Source: Carnegiea gigantea (lineage: Eukaryota > Streptophyta > Magnoliopsida > Caryophyllales > Cactaceae). Taken from it: a DNA stretch of 64,000 nt. The position numbers and the translations under genes were made by a program. A model generated the notes under the pieces. The model saw only the letters and a list, made by a program, of their open reading frames with translations, did not search any database and was not told where the DNA came from. The DNA is taken from contig JAKOGI010000179.1 in assembly GCA_029747015.1 (NCBI GenBank), forward strand, positions 462,501 through 526,500. The letters run 5' to 3'. How positions within the stretch are numbered: the first letter of the stretch is position 1; every line of letters begins with the position of its first letter. This document shows positions 32,636-45,100 of this stretch, in pieces.

Positions 32636-35612
32636 CAACAACAACAACAATACCTCCTAGTGTGGGTCCCACTTTCGCAGGGTCTGGGGAGATCCAGCTG
32701 TAGGCAACCTTACCTCTACCGGTATTCCTACCTGTAGAGAGGCTGATTCCAAGAGACCTACGAAATGAAAATATTTTATAGAAGAAAGATTTTGCGAAAA
32801 CCTTTAATAGGAAAACATTTTATAGAAGAAAGATTCTATAGCAAGGATGCCCAAGATAAATAAAAGATAAATACAAGATCAGTTGCTGAAGTTATGAAAT
32901 AAAAGGACAATATAATGGAAGAAGGCAGTATACCTGGACAACCAGCGGTAAGCAGACGAGAACTCTTCTCGGAAGACAATACAACCTGCATACAAACAAC
33001 ACATATAAAAAAGCCACAGCAACCCAAAGAAAACTACGGGGTCGCCTCTGCGCGATCTACGATCCTAATTCTATCCCGCCACACCTTCCTATCCTTAGCC
33101 ATGTCCTCCGTCAAACCGACAACTTTCAAGTCCTCTCTAATCACCTCGTTCAAACTCTTCTTTGGTCGTCCCCTCCCTTTTCTACCTTCGGGGATGCTGA
33201 TCCTCTCACATCTCCTCACTGGAGCGTTCCCACTCGTCCTTTTCACATGACCAAATCATCGGAGTCTTGTTTATCTCAACTTATCTCCGATGGGAGTTAC
33301 TTTAACTAAGTCCCTGATAACTCCATTCCTAATTCTGTCTATCCTCGTATAGCCACACATCCACCTTATCATCATCATCTCTGCTACCGTCAGCCTTTGG
33401 ACTTGCGTCTTTTTTAGAGGCCAATATTCTGATCCATAAAGAACGGCCGGTCTAACTACCGTGCGATAGACTTTGCCTTTCAATCCAAGGGGCACCCTCT
33501 TATCACACAGCACACCTGAGGTATACTTCCATTTTTGCCAGCCTACTTTTATTCGCTGGTTAATATCTTCGTCAATATCCCCGTTCTGCTGAATGATCGA
33601 ACCTAGATACTTAAACTTATCGACCTTAGGTATCTGCCTCCCATCCAGGGTGACTTCTCCCCCCGTATCTACCCTTCCACTGAAACAACAGTGAAGGTAT
33701 TCCGTCTTCGATCTACTCACTCCAAAACCTTTAGATTCCAGAGTGTGCCTCCATCGCTCTAACTTGTCATTAACACCTTGTCTGGTCTCATTAATAAGAA
33801 CAAAGTCATCTGCAAAAAGCATACTCTAAGGTAACTCATCTTAAATCCCCCTCGTAAGTTCATCCATAATTAAAGTGAAAAGAAAAGGGCTCAAGGTGGA
33901 ACCCTGATGCAGGCCCCTACCAATGAAAAAGTCATTAGTAACCCCTCCTGGTGTCCTAACACTCGTCCTACCTCCCCCGTACATATCCTTAATAACTCGA
34001 ATATACGAGGTTAGCACTCCTTTCTCCTCCAGGCATCTCCATAAAACTTCACGCGGAACTCTATCATAAGCTTTCTCCAGGTCAATGAACAACATGTGGA
34101 GATCCACCTTTCTATCTCTATACAAATCCATGAGTTTTCTAAGGAGGTAAATCGCCTCTATGGTCGACCTGTCTGGCATAAAACCGAATTGGTTCTCTGA
34201 AATTGAAACATCATTCCGCAACCTTCTCTCAATCACCCTTTCCCATAACTTCATAGTGTGACTGAGCAACTTTATACCCCTAAAATTATTACAATCCTGA
34301 ATATCCCCTTTGTTCTTGTACAAAGGGATAACTGTGCTAGACCTCCAATCTTTGGGTATTTTAGCGGTCCTAAAAATAATATTGAAAAGCTCCGTTAGCC
34401 ACTCTAAACCTTCCTCACCCAAACACTTCCACACTTCCACCGGTATTTGATCTGGACCCTCTGCCTTTCCATTGGGCATCTTTCTCATGGCCTCTTTAAT
34501 CTCGTCCTTACTGCTATGACCACACTCTCACGGATCCGCACTCGTCTCACCACACTCGCGTTCCCTGCTTCGGGACTCTTCCATCCCTTTACCATTGAGG
34601 AGATTGGAAAAGTATCTTTGTCATCCCTCCTTAATCTCTGCATACTCAAATAACACCTTACCATTTTCATCCTTGATGCACCTCACAACATCTAAATCCC
34701 TTGTTCTTCTTTCCCTAGCCCTCGCCAGCTTAAAGACATCCTTTTCCCCTTCCTTGGTCTCCAGTTTATGGTACAACCTATCATAAGCCATGCTCTTAGC
34801 TACCGCAACAGCTTTCTTGGCTACCTTCTTAGCTGCCTCATATCTAGCTCTACTAACAACTCTCTCTCCATCCGCTCCGCTGTTCAAGAAATTCGCATAT
34901 GCCTCTTTTTTCTCCCTAACTTTCTCCTTTACCTCCTTGTTCCACCACCAGGCACCCTTCATTTTGTTACCACTCCTTCTAGAAGTACCTAGGACTTCTT
35001 TAGCCGACCTTCGAATACAATCTGCCATTGCTTTCCACATTGTATCTGCATCCTCTACTTCCCTCCAAACTCCTACTTCAGTAATCTTCTCTATTAATAA
35101 CATGACGTTCTCCTTTGTGAGGGTTCACCACTTAACCCTAGGGTCCCCGACTCTCCTCTTCTTCCACTTTGAACATTTGAACTCCACATCCAATACTAGC
35201 AGCCTATGCTGAGTTCCTATACACTCACTAGGAATCACCTTGCAGTCTTTGTAAAACCTCCGACTATCCGCCCTCGTTAGGAAGTAATCAATCTGGGTCT
35301 TCACGGAGCCACTCTTAAAGGTCATCAAGTGGTGCTCTTTCTTCTTGAAAAAGGAGTTTACCACCAACAATTCATAGGCCACTGCAAAGTCCAGCACAGA
35401 TACTCCTCCGTTGTTTTTCTCACCAAAACCGAAACCCCCGTGGGCCGTATCAGACCCGCCTGAGCCAACTCCAATATGGCCATTAAAGCCTCCACTTATG
35501 AAAAGTTTCTCGCTCCGAGGTATCTCCTGGATGACCATATCCAACTCCTCCCAAAAAAGCCTCTTAATATCATCCGACAGACCTATTTGGGGCGCATAAA
35601 CACTAACCATAA
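32636..35612 (-). mobile_element. RTE-clade LINE, copy 1, 5'-truncated
   Basis: 2977 bp flanked by a perfect 15-bp target duplication TTTTTTTAATAGCTA (32621-32635 and 35613-35627). The 3' tail on the minus strand is TTGTTGTTGTTGTTG, as in plant RTE LINEs, not poly(A). The 5' end lies inside the endonuclease, so the copy is truncated. It is similar along its length to 60953-63931. Confidence 0.92.
33034..35610 (-). pseudogene. RTE LINE endonuclease-reverse transcriptase, broken
   Basis: The minus strand encodes the C-terminal half of an apurinic-type endonuclease (35610-35125: MVSVYAPQIGLSDD, ISGGFNGHIG, YFLTRADSRRFYKDC), a linker (35103-34621), then RT: DQIPVEVWKCLG, IPLYKNKGDIQDC, FIDLEKAYDRVPREVLW (motif A), GLHQGSTLSPFLFTLIMDEL (motif B) and [10 protein letters not shown] (motif C, FADD) at about 33822. 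The C-terminal part (33822-33034) has KYLGSII, RWMCG and RKGRGRPKKSLNEVIREDL. At least four frame changes or stops (near 35110, 34490-34620, 33830 and 33250) make it nonfunctional. Confidence 0.85.
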
Positions 35613-35627
35613 TTTTTTTAATAGCTA

Positions 35628-35964
35628 TTTAGTCAAAATGTTATGAAATCACAGTATAGTGTTGTATAAACATTTTCTTTTATGTTTATTATTGTTAGGC
35701 AATAATGTCATATTCAACACAATGATGTGCATAAATTATCTATTTTAATTAACTGCCATGTCATTAAATCTTGAGAGTTCAACGCTTGGTAACAATATGT
35801 GGAATTTGTTATGTTTTAATATAATTATATAAATATGGATTTCTTATCCAACCCTATTTCTACGAATTGACTATATTCATAAATTATATGAGTTTTAACG
35901 TCATTTCTTAATGGTTCCTAAATTAAAGTTGTTGATTTCCTTAAGAAATTTTCCTTTAAAAAAC
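35628..35964. other. short AT-rich spacer
   Basis: Sequence between the RTE LINE and the L1 fragment. No gene signal. Confidence 0.5.
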
Positions 35965-37590
35965 CTTTTTTTGGGTAATAAAGTAAAAGACTTTATTACA
36001 GAAAATGATCCCTAAACAAGGGGAGATTACAACACTTGTTCAATCTCTATTAACAAAATCTTGTCATTTGCTATATTCACTTTCCTAGCTAGAAACGAGA
36101 ACATGATTTCTATATTCTGCTGTATCTCTTTGTATAACATCTCCAATGGTTTTTCTGCACTCTGAAAACTTGGTGATTTCTCTTAATCCAAATAGCATAT
36201 TGTCAAGCAGTATATGCTGTGTAAATTATGTATTTATGAGTTCTATACCACTTTGCTCACAATAGCTAGGAATACACATTGTCTAAGTTAGAAACTTGGC
36301 ATGATACATTGAACTAATGCAACAACTTGTTCCTTATCTTTGTAGCATAACGACACTCAAAGAAAAGGTGACCTATTGTTTCCACCTTCCTTTTGCACAG
36401 TTTGCACAGTACCTCCTCTATATGTGGTAACTCTAGCCATAGTTAGGGTTCTCTTGTGTATTGGAATCTAGAGGATATAAGAGTGTTTAGCGATGTCACT
36501 TCTATTTCACACCAACTTCTCTCGAGGCACTTTAGAATGCAATCCTCGTAGCCATGTATATCTTTCCTTTGAGTATATTAACTTAAAGAGGATGCTTTTC
36601 ATGTCTAGTTTTGGCTGAACCCTTACATAAAAATTTACTTTGTAGCAATGATCACCCCTAGGTTTAAACTCCTACCAAGTAGTTTTCTTCAATTAGCAGT
36701 TATGGATCCTTTGTATCCATAGATTTTCTCTTTTCTTAGCAACATCCTATACATAATTGGCAACTATAGCCTTGTTCTAGTTATCAATGTTTCTTAGACC
36801 CAGGCCTTCATACTTTTTTGATTTACAGACTTGTTCCCAAGCAAATAGAGTGGTCCTAACGTAGCTAGTAAATCTACACCACAAGAAATTTCTACTTATA
36901 GCCTTAACATTATTCAAAACTTGCTGGGGAAGAGCAAAGATTCAGCACCCAAAACCTCTCATTCCCATAAGTACAGAATTGATTAAACTAGCTCTAAAAT
37001 ATGGATGCTCCTCCAACATTTGAGTTTAGTAGTTATTTTATCCACTTATAATGAGCAATCACTTTTATTCAACCTTTTCGAAGAGATAGGAATATCAAGG
37101 TATTTGACGGGAAGATGACTTTTAGGGATGCCAATCTTCTCCATGATCTGTTGCTTGAAATCTAAAAGCAAACACCCAATTATCAATTGTGATTTCTCTT
37201 GTTGATATGGAAGCTTGATGTTTAAGCAAACATGATCAAGGTATCCATCAATGCCACAATTGAATAAGCCTGTGCTTTAAAAAAGTAGTATCACATCATC
37301 TGTAAACATGAGATGGTTCAGTCCCGTCTCCTTACATCTTGGGTGAAACTGGAAATCATCTCTCCTACTTATCAACTGAAGCAATTAGGACAAGTACTCT
37401 GTTAATAAGACAAACAATAGTGGGAACATAAGGTCACCTTGTCTCACCCCTCTAGCTCTCTTAAAAGCATGAGCCTCTAAAGAAGAATGAGTTTGCACTA
37501 TCCTTACACATACCATAATCCACTTAACCATACTTTTGGGAAAATGGAAACCATAAAGAAAACAAAAACTTGATTTCCTTTTTTTCTCCC
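35965..37590 (-). pseudogene. L1-type LINE fragment
   Basis: On the minus strand a heavily stopped reading gives AFKRARGVRQGDLMFPLLF (RT motif B), LMFTDDVILL (motif C with Thr in place of Ala) and PVKYLDIPISSKRL. The plus-strand start, T-rich then GGTAATAAAGTAAAAGACTT, is the antisense of a usual plant L1 3' end. The upstream limit near 37590 is approximate. Confidence 0.72.
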
Positions 37591-40500
37591 TTGATTAATA
37601 ACCCATGTGTTGCTTATCAAAATCCAAGAAGGCAGAGTAGGGAAAAAAATACAACTTTGTAAATCTTCTCCCTTTTCTTATTTTCGATGGGAAGGAAATA
37701 TAAATTTTTTATTAGCTAAATGGTTTCGATGCTTGGAAATAAGATGCCCTATTATTCTTATGTAACTTGATTTTTTTTTTTTTTTTTTTTGGAGGGGTGG
37801 GTGAGGGGGAGTGGCAAACGAAGCAATATTTTTGACCCTATGTTTTTTGCCATTAGTTTTTCAATACCATAAACTGAATATGTGTTTTAATAATTTAGTA
37901 CCTTTGGCACTAGAATTCGATGAACATGTTGCTATGACACTTTGTTTTAATGTGTTTCTAAATTACCCTCCTTATTGGTTACTTTACTGTTTTAGAATTT
38001 TAATCTTAAATTTTTAATGAATTTTTAAAATTACGCCCCTTTATGTTTGTTTCTCTAATGTTTTAAGTGATAATCCCAATTATCACGAAATCTCAACCCT
38101 TAGATAAACGTCCAACGGTTAAGATTAGTTGATAAACCTAGATCTTACTTTCATTCAACAACCCCTTCTCCTATCATTTAACAACCCCTTCTCCTATCAG
38201 CCATCGTGGCTGTCGTTGCCCCATTGGTGAGAGCACTGATGGTCTGCAACATCAATCACCACATGTTTTGACAAGCAACTAAGAACCAATTATAGTTGCC
38301 TCTTCTCCTTCCTTAATCCTTAAAGCCCCTTTTTCGCCAACCTTGAAAATGGGTGCTAAAGAGAAGTTTCATTTATCATTCTACTACTTATGTTGCAAAG
38401 TTAAATTGAAATGGGCAAACTCCATCATCATTACTCTTTTAGTTTTTAGTCCCTTTTGTTGGTTTTCTTGATGTGTGACTTAACTGTTGCTAACTTGCTT
38501 GAGATCAATAGAATTATCAAAGTTTATTTGTAGTTGACATTTGGTCTTCAGTGCCTAATGTGTAGTTTTTCTATTTAACTTTTTGGTGGTGAATGGGTGG
38601 GTGGACTGGGGGAGGCATGACAATGGAGGAAAAGATTTATATTTTGAATTACATACGGTTAAATGTTTGACTATTAAGATTAGGGTAGACAAGATGGAGA
38701 AAGAAATGGTAAGGCGAGAGAATAGGGGATGAGTTTCAAGGAAAAAAAAAAAAAAAGATGTGTGAGATTAATAGAGGCGTTTAATAGTGGAGCCAGTGAT
38801 GTTGCTCATGGTCACAATTTTGCTTATGTAGCTGGTGGCTAGATGGTAAAAATAGGTCTGCTTTGGTATAGCTTTGCAAATGAAGCAAATTACTCAAATG
38901 TATGGAGGTAAAATTGTTATTTCATTGTCCTCATTGTAGCTTTGGTTGAAAATATCACTTAGTTAATAGATATCATAATTTCTACTTATTAGAAGATTAA
39001 TACAAAAATATAGTCAAAAACATTACTTTAAATTCCCTGACCTTCGAGTATAAAGAAGTTATTAATTGAAATAACACTCCTTAAAAAGAAGCATTATACA
39101 TGAAAATATGGTGTGAGATGAAAAATTATAAGAAATGCGTTGGAAGAAAAGACAAAAAGATATGCAGAAAAAGTTTCAAATATACAAACATGCTAGATGT
39201 TAATGGAACAATCAACAATTAGACCCAAAAATTTAGATGCCTTTTCAACAAATTTTGAAAATAAAAGGAAGTTTTGATCAAGTTTAATGCAATTGTGGTT
39301 GTAAACAAGGTAGTCTTGATCATGGTATGATTATTGGTGACAAAAAAAATCCTAAAAGCACATAATATGTGTATACATACTTAGATCTATGTTTGAGTCT
39401 TTTTATATTATTCATAAAAAATATTGAATTCATAAACTAGAGACCCCCAAAAAAAAAAAGGAAAAAGAAGGCATTAGATAATGGTATAGCCTAGACTATT
39501 ACAAAAAGAATGAAGGTCATCTAACTTCCTGAATTTTTGTGTAACCTTCCATGGAGAAGATAGATAATGTGACGAAGAAGATAGAAGAATTACAAATGAA
39601 AAATACATATGTCATCACCGTAAATGAGAAGATTAAAACTTATGTACTAAGTTTGTAATTAGTACGAAACTATTGATGTTTTAGCATAAGTCCAAAACTA
39701 AAAAGGACTCTTAAATTTCAAAGTTTAAGAATATGTTTTGGAAAATCAAGATGAAGAAATCTTTGAAATTAGGTCATATAAACTTCTTTTTTAACAATAT
39801 CACCATGTAAATTTTACTTTTTACATCAAGTTAGCTAGCAAGCCAGCTTTAAGTAACATTGTGTAAGAGAATTATTTAAATGGTTGGGTTTAATTATTGG
39901 TAGTCAAATCCAACTTGTTGGTCAAAATGTCCAACACCTAGACTTTTTATACATATCAATGATATCATAGGTCTTATATTTTACCCTTTAAACCTATATA
40001 ATTGAGCATGTTTATAGACTTATAGTGTCATTGAGTGCAAACAATGCATGGTTGAATGCACATAGTGTGTAACGTATTCCCGAACATTGTTAGCGCCAAA
40101 AAATTATTCAAATTTCTATATATAATTCTTCAAAATGTCAAAATGAAAACCATAAAAAATTAAATTATTATTAAATCATAGAAAATTCTTAAATGAACGT
40201 CGTCGTAAATTTTTTTTGAATCATTTATTGTTATGAATGTACTTCTAACTTTTAGGAGAAACATATCTTGTGCCAGGTGACTCATGCAACAATCTCTAAT
40301 TGATTCGTACACAAAGAACATACATATATGATATTTATGCAAGTACGTATTAGTTGTTTTCACATCATTAGACATTTGTAATAGTTTACAGAGATTGTTT
40401 GGCACTAATATAAAACTATTTTTACCTAACATCCCTAAGTTTCGTATAATCCAAAAATATTGGTTAAAGAAAGCATTTTTAAATGGAATATTTTTTTGAA

Positions 40501-41149
40501 TCATTAAATAGAATTTTTTGAAAACAATATAATAAATGTGCGTTTCTTTTCTTCTCCTTTGTAAATGATACATTCAATTTTTTTTTTCACTAAAAGTTTT
40601 AAAAAAATCATGAATATAGAATATTTTCTGTAAAAGTCTCTTTTAAAATTTTTGAAATGAACATCCTTATTTTTAAAGGTAACGTCATATATATCTGCTT
40701 CTCTCTATACTTAAGTGAGATAAAACGATTTCAAGCAGACAGCTATACAGCTATATTGAAACCGTACAAATTAAGGATTGTACCAGTGGTTGGTTTTATC
40801 CGTTTAGGGTTTGGCCACCAGTGTAATGTGAACAGTTGTATCACAGATTTTTCATTTTGGGCCACCAGAATGCAGGCGTTTAATCACGTAGATAACTACT
40901 CCAACTTCGTCTAATCACACGTCATTGCATGGAGTCGCTAAGCAGTTGCCACGTGGATCTGAAGGTCGGTCAACTCCCTTCAGTGACTTACATCCTCCCT
41001 CTTTCCCTTTCAAAGCCTCCAATGATTCCTGTGACTCCAGTTAATATTCTACCTTTTTTTCTGTGATTAAAATAAATCTCAATAAAATAAATGTTTATTG
41101 CCCCCCGCCCCCCATAAAAAAAAAGAACGAAAACTTTCTGGCCCCCTTT
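37591..41149. other. AT-rich intergenic region upstream of the kinase gene
   Basis: No supported gene. A poly(T) tract lies at 37771-37792, followed by GGAGGGGTGGG. A short duplication (AACCCCTTCTCCTATCA) occurs at about 38157-38198. A 137-codon minus-strand frame (40573-40160) is AT-driven, has no motif I recognise and is not called as a gene. Sequence from about 40900 to 41150 should hold the promoter of the downstream gene. Confidence 0.5.
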
Positions 41150-41155
41150 TATTTC

Positions 41156-41165
41156 ATATATATAT
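41156..41165 (+). promoter_or_regulatory. possible TATA element
   Basis: An ATATATATA run about 40-60 bases before the presumed start of the 5' leader. Position fits a TATA box, but alternating AT is common here. Confidence 0.25.
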
Positions 41166-41199
41166 TTCTTATTTTATTATTTTATTTTCATGCATTTTC

Positions 41200-42186
41200 A
41201 CTACAGACAATATAGATAATTGAAATTGTGCAATGAGATTTAGGTATATGAAGTCTCTGATGCAGAACTCACTTGGGGTTTTCGGTTTTCTGCATTTCAA
41301 TATTGATTGAAGTTGGCGAAGAACGCTGAGATTCAAATTTCATTTCAATAGGTACTGCTCTTTTTTTTTTTCCCCCCTGTTTTTTGGTGGAGAAACTTGA
41401 ATTTGCTTAAGTTATATTCATGCTTGTTAATTCGATTTCGACCTTTTACTGCGATTTGACGAAATGGGTTGTGGTGATTTTTGCTTTTTTTTTGGGGTTG
41501 TCGAGTTAGATATTCGGATTTTTATTGATTTTTTTTTTTTTTGGTTGGGTGATTGGAGTCTCCTATGTTATGTGCAACTCCAGAATCCCCGATTTCATGG
41601 CTTATGATGTTGCTGGTTTTCTCGGTGATCGTTTTTTTCTGAATATAATTATTGTACGGCACAGGTTTCCCTGTTTCTTCTTGGATTCACTTGCACTTCA
41701 ATTGCTGTTTGGTCGGCGGTTTTTGCCCCTCCTCACTCCCCTTTCCAAAAGCAGGTATAATTCCCATTTAGTCGATTTAGTCTTCTGTACAATTGACTTC
41801 ACTTGGTTTCGGTAATTTAGTTCAGTATTTCACTTTTGCCCTCTTGAAGACAAAAGTTATGGAGGTTGTTGCATCTGTTGGAGGCTTGTTCTACTGCTGA
41901 GGATAAAATTTGATTAGGTTGGCTTGTGGGAATAGCAGATAATTGGTTCTAGATTTGTGGGTTTGGTCAAATTCACTTGCCTTGTTGAAGATACAAGTTA
42001 TGGAGATTATTCCACCTGGTAGAAGATTGTTCTGTTGCTGAGCACAAAGGTTGGCTAGTGGGAATAGCAGAGAGCTTCTTCTAGACTTGTGGGTTTGATT
42101 CATTCATCAAATTTGTTTTGTGCTACAATTGGGTGGGATGAAAGTATGATTATGAGAGTGGTCGGGGAACAATTTCGACGTAGTCG
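41200..42186 (+). other. putative 5' leader and leader intron of the FAB1 gene
   Basis: A plausible untranslated first exon ends AATAG|GTACTG at 41351, with a candidate acceptor after AAAAGCAG near 41755. Between there and the start codon the sequence holds a tandem duplication (41836-42118). No transcript evidence is available, so the exact leader structure is uncertain. Confidence 0.4.
41836..42118. repeat. 141-bp imperfect tandem duplication in the leader
   Basis: Two diverged copies, each running from TTGCC...TTGAAGA through AAGTTATGGAG to GTGGGAATAGCAGA and GACTTGTGGGTTTG-like words. The copies start at 41836 and 41977. Confidence 0.8.
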
Positions 42187-45100
42187 ATGGGTTCCCCTGA
42201 CAACAAACTCTTTGATATAGTGAAGTTTTGGACACCTAGGAAAAACGATTCAGCCAATGTGTCTAGGGATTTTTGGATGCCAGATCAGAGCTGCAGGGTG
42301 TGTTATGAATGTGAATCCCAGTTCACAGTCTTTAATCGAAGACATCACTGCCGGCTCTGTGGCCGAGTTTTTTGTGCCAAGTGTACAGCTCACTCAATTC
42401 CGGTCCCTTCTGATGAACCCAAGAATGATCGTGAAGAAGGGGAGAGAATCAGGGTCTGTAACTTTTGCTTCAATCAATGGAAGCAGGGTTCAGTGACGTT
42501 TAACCATGAAGCTGCTGATGCAGCTGGTCCAGGGCTTATGCCATCGTTTTCCGCAGCTAGTTTGGGGAGCATTAACTCCAGTGGCACTGGTGACACTAGC
42601 ACAAGCACAATAGGTTCAGCGACCTACTCAACTGGACCATATGAGCATGTGATGTATAGTTCTTGTGTTAGCCTTGAGCAATCTGCCCAAGCTATGGAAC
42701 TCAATCATGACAGTGGAGCATCGGATCCTATTGGTATAAACACGTATCAAGATGTCGGAGATTTGTCTTCAAACTCAAACCAGTATGGCTTTTGTGTAAA
42801 TAGGTAATGTTTCCCTCAACTTACTTTTTTCTGTGAATGGCTTGGACAGTGCGTTACATTCTGCACTAATTCTTTCTCACTATACTTAACTTGTGTGCTT
42901 GTATTTGGATGCATAATACTGGTTTGAAATTTGAATCACCTTATTGGAGCACTTTCTGAATTGGGAGTGGGACCTTGAACTCAGTTCTTGTGTATTAATT
43001 GCCTTTGCTTTTGTTTACATCTTCTTGTCGAGGGTTCTTGGAGGTACTTGAGTGTAAGCAAGGCAGTGTCATATGTTAACTGCTGAAGCATTCATTTCGT
43101 AGGATGATGGCAGCTTGGGGGTTTGTCTAGTTAACCTTGTCGGTGGGGGGCTTAGACACTATTTGTTGGTGCTTTTTGTGATGTTCTTACGAAAAATATA
43201 CTAGTTTTTAAGGCCGTATACTCAATTTCTCCGGTGGGATAGTGTATCTTTTATGGAGTATAATCTCTCTATCCATGGGTAACTTCATTTATTGTTGAAC
43301 CACAATTTTGATTGATTGGAAAGTCTTTATATGGTTGAACATGTCGACCATATTCTAGATACGGAGTAGAGGACAAATATGTCAAACATGGGTTGACTTG
43401 GTTTTATGGCCAACCATAGTTGACTTACTTGATCATGCTTTTGGTCGAGTGTGTATCATTTGTGATCTTATTTTTACCATGTGTTTACTTTATATGCCCA
43501 TAGATAATCCACAGTTGATTAATGAACAGAGAATATCTCACATAAAGACTCCTTGACTTCTTTGTTTTTCTGAGTAACCATTTTCATATATATTTTTTTG
43601 TTTCTTGGGTTGTTTTGATTGGTGATGGGCTGCTGACTAAGAGCATGTGCAGTGGTTGGCCCGTGGGCCAAAAATTGAGGGGGGCGGGTGAAAGGTTGGC
43701 CCGGCAAGCTGCAGTGGTTTGCTAAGGGGGGTGGGCTCGCGGGCCGGCTCTCTGCGGGAAGCTTTCCCCCTTCCCCTTTTTTCTTTTTTTTTGGTTTTTT
43801 TATTAGTTTTATTGTATTTTGTTTTTTTTTTGATTTTAAAAAAGTAGTTGTGTGTTGGGGTGTGGGTTCATGGGTATTATTTTATTTGGTGAGCTAAAGT
43901 AGTGAGCCAACCATTGGAGAAAGTGAGACTTGTGAGGTAAAAAGTTGGTGAGAGGATTAATGTAGCAGTGGTAGGCCCCCACCGGTGAGCCAAAAATCCC
44001 GCCCACCATTGTACATGCTCTAAGTGTACAGTCCCCTAGTGCTTGGCACATTGATAATTAACACCACAGAAAGGTCCACGAATCAGTTATCAATTTTATC
44101 ATTTGACTTCTATCAGTAGCGTCTCTGGCTGAGAATTTGCTGACTTATCAAGCTCTTTGTTTATGGATGTATCATTTACACATCTGATTCAAGCATGGAG
44201 TCATATTCTCATCCATGATTTGTGAAATGGTAATAGATTGATGAGGGAGGGATATGTTAGTGACTAATGCCTCTTTGTTATGCCCTTTGTTCTTAACTGT
44301 TTCAGCCATATTCATTGTTTAAGATGTACAATGATCTGCACTTCATATGTTAATTTACACATGAGGAAACACCCTTGCATAATTGGTGCAGTACTCACCT
44401 TCCTAGTGGAAGGTTTGGGGTTCAAGCCCCGCACTTACAAGGGCATCCTGCTGCCCTTTCCCTTCCCCTCTTTGAAAATGGGCGCTCACCCCCCCACCCC
44501 AAACAGAAGCAAGACGATCCAAAGCTGATATTCTCATTATCCCCGTAAGATGGGAAAAAGTCAGTCAGATGCAAGCCGTTTTGAAATGAATTCCACTTTC
44601 TGCGTCCAAAATGCTGTGTCTAGCGGTTGTTTTCAGCTGCCCCCTCCCATGTGCAGGAAACTAAGATGCTGAACGGTTGAATCTTTTATACCTACAACTA
44701 GAGTCTAATGTCAAGATGGTCTTTAGTTTGGTGGAACTCTAGTATATGTTCTTTGTTCAGTTAGGTAGATTTCCCCCCCTCCTGATAAAGTACTCAAAAG
44801 CTGTATTAAGAAGACACCAAGGAGATGTCACCCATATACAAAAGGAGGCCATTACAAAATACCATCATGCTCTCAAGCTCTCTACAATAATCATATCGAC
44901 AAAAGCCAAAAAAGTCAACTTTGTACCGTGAATAAGAACTTGACTCCAACTCCAACTATACAAAGTTTTCAAAATAAAGTTCGAAATCATCAATAGTCCT
45001 AGCCTTGCCTTCAAAAATCCGGCCATTCCTCTCTGTCCAAGTGCTCCACCGAATAGCTAAAGGCATCAACCTTCAAACATAGGACCCAACTCTTCTTTAA

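Noticed and set aside
40160..40573. 137-codon minus-strand frame
   Set aside because: AT-driven composition, no recognisable motif and no neighbouring gene signals; left as intergenic.
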